NCBI GenBank assembly: GCA_029216955.1
Contig: JANAVB010015600.1
Coordinates: 33,801,832 to 33,865,831, forward strand
Direction: 5' to 3'
Source: Iris pallida
Taxonomy: Eukaryota; Streptophyta; Magnoliopsida; Asparagales; Iridaceae
Length of the DNA stretch: 64,000 nt
The notes under the pieces: generated by a model
Told to the model about the DNA's origin: nothing
Seen by the model: the letters and a program-made list of their open reading frames with translations, nothing else
Databases searched by the model: none
Program-made: the position numbers and the translations under genes
Part shown: one piece after another, positions 57,229 to 64,000 of the stretch
Layout of the letters: each line of letters starts with the position of its first letter
Position numbering within the stretch: position 1 is the stretch's first letter

Positions 57229-58407
57229 AATGGCATGAAGAGGGAGATAGCCCGATTTGTCTCTCGTTGTTTAGTTTGTCAACAAGTTAAGGCCGAACAT
57301 CAGAGACCAGCTGGACTTCTTCAACCTTTACCGATCCCGGAATGGAAATGAGAACACATTACCATAGATTTTGTAACTGGATTACCTAGATCCCCAGCTA
57401 GAAGAGATGCCATCTGGGTTATAGTTGATCGTCTAACGAAGGTAGCTCATTTTCTTCCTTTCAGAATCGGCCAGTCGATGGATCAGCTTGCAGAGATGTA
57501 CCTCAGGCAGATAGTCAGATTGCATGGAGTACCAGTCAGTATTGTGTCCGACAGAGATTCAAGATTCACCTCGTACTTTTGGCAGAGTCTTCAAGAGAGT
57601 TTGGGGACTCGTCTCAAGTTCAGTTCAGCCTACCATCCGCAGACAGATGGTCAGTCAGAACGTACGATCCAGACTCTTGAAGACATGCTACGGTCATGTA
57701 CACTCGACTTCGGTGGTTCGTGGGAAGATCACCTGCATCTCGTAGAGTTCTCGTACAATAACAGTTTCCAGGCTAGTATCCAGATGGCACCTTTCGAGGT
57801 CTTGTACGGCAGGAAGTGCAGATCTCCTTTAGCTTGGGACGATATCGGTGAGAGGCAAATGCTTGGACCAGAGATGGTGACGCGAACTATTGAGGTGGTC
57901 AGACAAGTCAGAGATCATCTTCGAGTTGCCCAAGATCGCCAGCGTCATTGGGCCGATTCTCATCGACGTCCCCTTGAATTTTCTGTCGGCGACCACGTAT
58001 TCCTTAGGATCTCGCCTACCCGTGGCATCATTCGATTCGGCGTACGGAGAAAGCTCAGTCCTAGGTATATAGGGCCGTTTGATATCCTTGAGCGAGTAGG
58101 TGATGTGTCCTATCATCTCGCTCTTCCACCGTCGTTACGTGAGGTGCATGATGTCTTCCATGTATCCCAATTACGACGGTATATCCCGGATTCGAGTCAT
58201 GTCCTTGATCATTCGGAATTGGTTGTTGGTACCGACCTTTCGTATGAGGAGAGACCCGTATCCATATTGGACCGGAGGGAGAAGATACTCAAGAACAAGA
58301 CTATCAAATTAGTCTGTGTTGCTTGGGGTCATCACTCTTTGGGTGAGTCAACGTGGGAGCGTGAGGATGATATCCGATCACGATATCCCGACCTGTTTGA
58401 CTCGTAA
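57229..58407 (+). pseudogene. pol: Integrase core and chromodomain of gypsy B
   Basis: Same frame. CLVCQQVKAEHQRP is followed by TGA at 57349-57351 where A has TGG (PEWKWEH). The catalytic core carries [24 protein letters not shown] and [19 protein letters not shown]. The GPY/F-type segment ([16 protein letters not shown]) and chromodomain ([33 protein letters not shown]) end at TAA 58405-58407. No insert is present at the intron position of A. Confidence 0.93.
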
Positions 58408-58557
58408 GGTATAATGTCTTTCTTATGCCTTATGCTTAAGTTCCTTGCTTGCATGAATGATTGCTTGATTGACTGCTAGTCATATATTGCCTGCAATTGA
58501 TATAGCTTGCTCGACATCTCTAGCCTCTTGATTAAATTCCGAGGACGGAATTCTTTT

Positions 58558-58570
58558 AAGGTGGGTAGAG
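58558..58570 (+). promoter_or_regulatory. Polypurine tract of gypsy B
   Basis: AAGGTGGGTAGAG directly before the 3' LTR, after gaggacggaattctttt. The equivalent in C on the minus strand is aaggtggatagag. Confidence 0.75.
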
Positions 58571-58571
58571 T

Positions 58572-61158
58572 TGGCACCCCCGTTTTTCGTTCTACGTATT
58601 TCCAGTATACGTATGCGGAATCCTGGCATGTATTTTTATTTTCCTGCCTAGCTAGCTAATTTTAGTTTAATCTTGATTAGGTTCATCATAGCATGTAATG
58701 GTTTAACTTGGTTTATTTTGGGTTGGCTTGGTTTATTCTTTGGTTCATCATGTTAAACCCACCACCATCCTCTTTTATAACCCACCTAACTTTTCTCTCT
58801 CCTCCACTTTCTCATTAACTCTTCTTCCTTCTCCATTAAACCCACCACCAACCAAGAACACCCCTTAGGCAAGTGCAACATGCTTCCACAAGAGAGCCCA
58901 TTTTTATTGTTCTATTAGCTTCTCCTCATGTTTCTAAGACACATTAGAACTTGTCATTTTCCATTTTGAGGCTTTAATTTTTGTAGATCTAAAAATTAAT
59001 TATTTTCAGATTTTGGTGGTTTTGATCTATCAAACTTCTTTGTTTTCAAGTTTTGATGGTTCCATGTTGTAGAGAATTTTATTCTACCCAATTTTGACCT
59101 TTGAAAAGTTGGATTTGGACTTATTTTGACCAAGTTATGGACTTTTGAAGCTTTGGGTTCAACCATGGAGTTCTTGCTGTTTTGGAGAAGACAGTGAGCA
59201 GTGCGCGAGCTTTTTAGCTAGCGCCACTGAGCTGCGCGCGCTCTTTAGCGCAGCTCAGTCTGACTCATACGCTGCCTTTTGGAAGCGTATGTCTTACATA
59301 CGCTGACTTGGGTGACAAGGAGTCGTATGGACCTCATATGCTGACCTGAGTGTATGCTGACTGAGCGTATACTGACTGAGCGTATGCTGACTGAGCGTAT
59401 GTTGACTGAGCGTATGCTGACCTGAGCGTATGCTGACTGAGCGTATGCTGCCTGAGCGTATGCTGCCTGAGCGTATGCTGACTGAGCATATGCTGACTGA
59501 GCGTATGCTGACTGAGCGTATACTGACCTGAGCGTATGCTGACCTGAGCGTATGCTGACCTGAGCGTATGTTGACTTGAGCGTAGCCTGACTTGAGCGCA
59601 GCCTGATGTTTAGGCGCAACTGGACCTGACCCTACTTGCCTTGCATGATTAGTGACCCGCCGTGGTGCACTCTTGACAAGTAATTTAACTTGATAATTCT
59701 TGATGGTGGTCCGTTGTGACGCACCAATGCCTTGATAAGTAATCTTGATAAGCAACCCGACATGATAACCGTGATACGCTGTTGCGACGGCTAACCTGAC
59801 ATGCTAAATGAATTCTTGACACCGTGGGTGATTGTAATGAATATGCTTGTATAAGCAACCAGTCTTGTCTCGCATCATGTCTAGGACATGTATCCCTGGT
59901 TACCACGGTCAGGAATTCATACCGAATCTGATTAGGTTAATGACTAGATTGATCAAGTAGAGCATATAGAGAGGTATTCCGGCTACAAGCAATCCCGTTA
60001 TCTGGGCGCCTTCCTTGATGGACTTGTAGCCTACCGACGAGTAGGGCACATTTCCAGCTCACTGCTATATGGGGCACTACATGAAATGATTACTATGCAC
60101 ACTGTCATGTGTTGCATCCAAGTCACCTAACAAGGCATGATGACTCTAAGCTTGAACCTTGCGTCTGGATAACCTGGATAGTCTGCAGGGCTTGTGGCCG
60201 TAGGCGTACCTCATTGCATCTTGCTAGTAACTAAGCTTGTGATAACCCTAGTTAGTTAAGTATCAAGCCGTACTCTTTGCTTGGCCGTGAATGATGGATG
60301 GAGTCCTACCTTGTTTAGTCTTGCCTAGATCCAGTGCATGGATATCTCCGCACATGCTTGTCTATGCTTTACGTTATCGATAATTGGTTCGAGGCTAAGT
60401 TCTGTTCAGGTGAAGGGTTACAACCCCGGTCCTTGTTTGGTTTACGGGTTGTAACTTGGGTACCGGAATAGTCCTCTAGTTATCTTATCGTTTATCATCC
60501 TGTTTTCTTTAACTCATACCTTATGTTATTTCACCTATGATCTATGTGCTGACATGCTGGTTTTAGTTCTTAAGTGAAGCCTTCTTTGTGGCACTTGCTC
60601 TTTCTGGGGTCTGACCCAGCTGGTTCTGTATGGCCAGATTTCGGAGCAGCTACCGAGGATCTCCCAACCTTCCTGCCAGATGGTGAACACTAGAAGGAAT
60701 TCCGGCAACGAGTGGGTTTTTATTTTGCTCTCCCACTCCCTTGTAAAAATATTCTTTTGAGGCGTTTAGCCACCGAGAAAGTGTTAGCTCGTTTGCAACT
60801 TTACTTACTGTCTGCCTACGGGCTGTAGTATGATTGACAAATCCTAGGGTTGATCATGTATGACTTAAACTCTTGCTAGTCTTCGTATTTTGTATGACTA
60901 GCTTCATGATCATCTGAATATGTAATGTATGGGACGCCTTACTTTGTATGTCTGATGATCTACCATCTTGTTATATATACTTGTTGCTTGAGATTGAGAC
61001 ACTAGGCTTGTTATTGACCCTAAGAGACTGATGGCTTGTAGTAAACCCTCATGCATCTAGACAGCCGTGACCGTATTGCGATGTGAGATTCACTTCAATG
61101 TACGTAGCTGGCTGTGTCTGTCCTCAGCTCTCCAGTATTCTGGTTCTGGGGCGTGATA
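58572..61158 (+). repeat. 3' LTR of gypsy B (2587 bp)
   Basis: Aligns with 51005-53562 throughout. Start reads TGGCACCCCCG (5' LTR TGTCACCCGCG) and the end is GTGATA. Longer by about 29 bp, mostly from the minisatellite at 59330-59590. Confidence 0.93.
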
Positions 61159-62660
61159 CGGTCCTATCGTCCAAGGCTTGGCATAGCCTTGGCTTGCCCC
61201 ATGAGTTAAGTTGTGTCGCACGGCTTATGATATAAGTCTAGGCACCCAAATGACTTGGTCGTTCAGAAGTCGAACGCATGCACGGCACGTTTCCGCTATG
61301 CGAGGCTCGACGCAGCCTTTGCTCATCGAGTCATTGTGCGTTTAAGTCAGGCAAGTTATGTTAGGCTATCGGAAGTCAATTTGAGGCACGATGCACGGAC
61401 TTAGTGTTTAGGGCAAGAACCACGGTTGTTTGAATGAGTTTTGGAGAAAGGACTATTGAATAGGCATTGAGTTGAATAAAATGATATGGTAACATGGAAA
61501 GAATGCTCACGATCGTAGGTCGTCGAGGGGTCTCAAATGATAGAAAGAATGCTCGCGACCGTGGGTCGTCGAGGGGTCTCAAATGATAGAAGGTTTGATA
61601 TTGGTTTTGAAAGAGATGGTAACATTGGAAGAGGAATGACTGTGTGAGACGTCAGTTTGTGTCGAGTCTTGCATGGTCATTGGACAACTTGTCGACAAGG
61701 GTGAGTTTCCTCGGATCGACAACCTGGGGCCCAAGGACCGATCCGGCCTAGGGAGAAACACGGTATAGCCGTAGCTGGACGAACCGCTCGGGTTATTCGT
61801 GAACTTTCTTCGGGGCCAGCTACTTGCGTTGAAAGGGCCACTGAATAACAAGACTATAGTCCAGGATAGCTTTTCATGCTAGTGGCTAATTCATATAGAT
61901 GGGTCGGCACGGGCGGCAATCTGTGGGTATGCCTTTGGATTGAGTCGAGTATTGATTTCACTATATCAAGGAGTCGAGTTGAATGTGTGTGTATAGTTTA
62001 AACACAATGTTGGGCCTAAGATTTGGTCGTAACGTAGGCGACGTGCTTCGGCACGGGATACGACGTCGGGTCTTAAGTTGTTGGTATATAAGTTGCATAA
62101 GTTGGTTTGAGTTGTCTTGAGTTTAAGTCAGAAAATGCCGCAAGGCAAAGTTGGTCGAGTGACACTTAGTTCACAAGTTGGATGGGTCAGTTGATGATTT
62201 AGTTGCGAAGGGCCACGAGGCGGCGATATGATTGAGTATCATTGAGTTGTGAGGCACGGCCTCAAGAAGGACTTACAGTACGGTCACACGGGAATGGAGT
62301 CTTATCGCGTAGTTGCGTCTCTGATTTTGGCCGTAAGGCAAACACGACTTGATAGGTTAACATTGTTGGCACGAGAAGGGTCTAGAGGCAAAGTATGAGT
62401 TAACATCGTTGTTGTAAGCACGGGATGGCCTAAAGACACAAAATAGGCAAGGCGTCTGTCCTAAAACCGATCCTAAGGCAAGAGTAGAAAGACAATCATA
62501 AAGGAGACTGTATTGCACAAAGTAAATCTAACGTGTTGGTTTTGTATGAGTGGGCGAGGAGCTCATTCCACCAGTATAGTTGAGTACTAACACCCACATA
62601 GTTTACATGTGCAGACACAGGTAGAAGCTCGTAGCGCGGAGCTCGCTTGGATGCGTCGAG
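61159..62660 (+). repeat. 3' LTR of element D, second segment
   Basis: Begins with the CGGTC duplication and matches 46166-47663 of the 5' LTR. The remaining 430 bp or so are displaced by element E, which starts at 62661. Confidence 0.88.
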
Positions 62661-64000
62661 TGTCACGACCCGCACCCTCTTTTCGGACACGAGCTCGTGA
62701 GCAAGCCAGCTACATATCGAGCGGACTCCAGCACGACTCGAGCACGTATAAGCTGTCAAGGTCATAGGTATCGTGTCTAATCTAAACTGTATCTCAATCC
62801 ACAAAAATCAAATAAAACAAGAATTAACAATTATGGGTCATGGTCTGTAGCCCATTAGCATATTGTTCGATTAGACTCCAAGAATGATATGAGTCTATAA
62901 ATAAGCAGAGTATATCATGGTACTGAATATAAAGTACGAGAGGATAATATAGAAATATCATAATCAAATACCTGTATCATGCATCGCAATCCTCTACCAT
63001 CCCGCTCTGCTAACTAACTCCATACAATCGCTAACCTGAAGAGATCATCAGGTCCTCAGAGGACTAGCAAGATACATAAAACATGCCTATCTAACAGTTT
63101 AATCATGTAATAATATATACAGGGTATAAACAGGAACTAGACAGAAAACTGACATGTGGCTACTGACAGGTAACTATGAACATGGACACGGGATCAAGTA
63201 TGCATAAATGAACTGCTGGTAATTCAATGGAATACCAACCCTCGCCCCGAATGTGGACTCGCAGGTCAGTTTCAAGACAAGTCACCCTCGCCCCGTATGT
63301 GGACTCGCAGGTGCAAAGGACAACCCTCGTCCCGTGTGTGGACTCACAGGTTGTGGGAAAGGCAAGGAATAGCAGTTCACTCACACAGACTTGCAGACAC
63401 GACTCAATCAAGACACAGGTGAAGACACGACACGACCCAATCACGATACACGAGAGAACCAATCCAATATAAACTAACAAGGCTAACCATGTACAAGGAC
63501 TATAGCTATACTAGCATGTACGATATACAAATCATAAGTAATAACCAACTACAAAACTATACAATAATAGAAATATGCATGTAAATAAACTGTAGAGGGA
63601 GGCAAGGTATACTTGCCTGGGGGTTGCACGAAGAACCAACAATGTAACTCCAATCAATAAGTCAGAAAGTCCAAGTCATCACAACTGTCTCCGAAAGCTG
63701 AAATAAATATTACCAATGTTCTCAGAATAATCCAATTAGCTAGAATTGCCTGTCCTTAAGTCCAATTCTGGATACAGGGGCAAAACGGTAATTTCGGGCA
63801 AAACGATGTCCGTCGTTGGACCCACTTTGCACCGAAAAGCGTGCCAGAGTCAAAGGTCTCTAAAGTCGTCAAACTACATGTCTACGGATCCGGTTTTTCG
63901 ATACGAAGCCAACCGTATTTCCAAAGCTGGATTTCGGCGGGCCGTGCACAAAATTGCCCGTTGAATCGGACCGTAGGGCCCACAAAACGGCAATTTTATC
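62661..64000 (-). mobile_element. LTR element E, reverse LTR, runs off the window
   Basis: Starts TGTCACGACCCGCACCC, the same reversed LTR end as in the three-LTR element, but the following sequence differs, so it is another family. The part from about 63740 resembles the 150-bp units of the three-LTR element (cagaat, ccaattctgga, tttgcaccgaaa). The flank tcgag (62656-62660) would be its target duplication. ORFs here are not supported. Confidence 0.75.
63236..63355. repeat. Three tandem units with ccctcg(c/t)cccg and gtggactc(g/a)cagg
   Basis: Three units of about 45 bp in the LTR of element E. No function can be assigned. Confidence 0.75.

Larger units (their letters stand above)
51005..61158 (+). 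mobile_element. Ty3/gypsy element B (Tekay/Del-like), complete, young
   Basis: 5' LTR 51005-53562, gag-pol 53803-58407, 3' LTR 58572-61158, with target duplication CGGTC at 51000-51004 and 61159-61163. The two LTRs are very similar, differing in minisatellite copy number and scattered transitions. The coding region is one frame with only four nonsense codons and no frameshift. The last bases of the 3' LTR read GTGATA instead of GTGACA. Confidence 0.93.
45743..62660 (+). mobile_element. Non-autonomous LTR element D, interrupted by B and cut by E
   Basis: Order: 5' LTR 45743-48096, internal 48097-50569, 3' LTR 50570-51004, element B 51005-61158, 3' LTR continued to 62660, then element E. Both LTRs begin TGTAGTGCCCC. 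The internal 2.47 kb shows no gag or pol motif. LTR and internal lengths fit a LARD-like element. Its own primer site is of the initiator-Met type, unlike A and B, so it belongs to another lineage. Confidence 0.83.

Noticed and set aside
1..64000. Host genes, tRNA genes, or a novel multi-gene system
   Set aside because: Nearly all of the window is assigned to transposable elements by termini, target duplications or protein motifs; remaining gaps of up to a few hundred bases show no gene.

Overview
This window is plant nuclear DNA built almost entirely of transposable elements. The evidence is CACTA (En/Spm) termini and transposase genes, Tekay/Del-like Ty3/gypsy elements with a C-terminal chromodomain, TATA(A)ACCC promoter cores inside the LTRs, and large non-autonomous LTR elements. 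I found no host gene, tRNA, rRNA, CRISPR array or bacterial feature. The species cannot be named from the sequence; a large-genome angiosperm is likely.

Layout. (1) 1-3367: the 3' part of CACTA element 1, with the tail of its TNP2 transposase, a five-exon TnpA-like (Ptta/En/Spm) gene, a long near-perfect hairpin, subterminal repeats and the right terminal repeat. (2) 3537 to about 38.7 kb: CACTA element 2 on the minus strand, cut into pieces. These are its terminus and TnpA tail (3537-4736), a C-terminal piece of TNP2 (15321-15870) and the N-terminal part of TNP2 (36741-37653), with its upstream region to about 38.7 kb. (3) 4737-15291: gypsy element A inside CACTA 2, with a 4-kb 5' LTR, decayed gag-pol and truncated 3' LTR. 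(4) 15871-36740: a non-autonomous element in reverse orientation with the rare order LTR-internal-LTR-internal-LTR. It is flanked by the 5-bp target duplication GCCAC and interrupts TNP2; a 3.0-kb solo LTR sits in its middle LTR with the duplication CCCAG.

(5) 39003-45742: gypsy element C in reverse, with one LTR and decayed pol. (6) 45743-62660: element D, a non-autonomous LTR element inserted in the gag of C. (7) 51005-61158: gypsy element B, complete and young, inside the 3' LTR of D with target duplication CGGTC. (8) 62661 to the end: element E, a reverse LTR cutting the 3' LTR of D and running off the window.

Inferred order of insertion: CACTA 2 first; then A, the three-LTR element and probably C; then the solo LTR in the three-LTR element and D in C; then B and E in D. 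Elements A, B and C encode gag, protease, reverse transcriptase, RNase H, integrase and chromodomain, all carrying nonsense codons. The three-LTR element and D encode nothing recognisable and would depend on proteins from elements such as A and B. The observations most worth following are the three-LTR structure, the hairpin in CACTA 1, an intron-like insert in the integrase of A, a recurrent acidic mini-ORF behind a splice-acceptor-like site in several LTR families, and an unusual shared primer-binding site.
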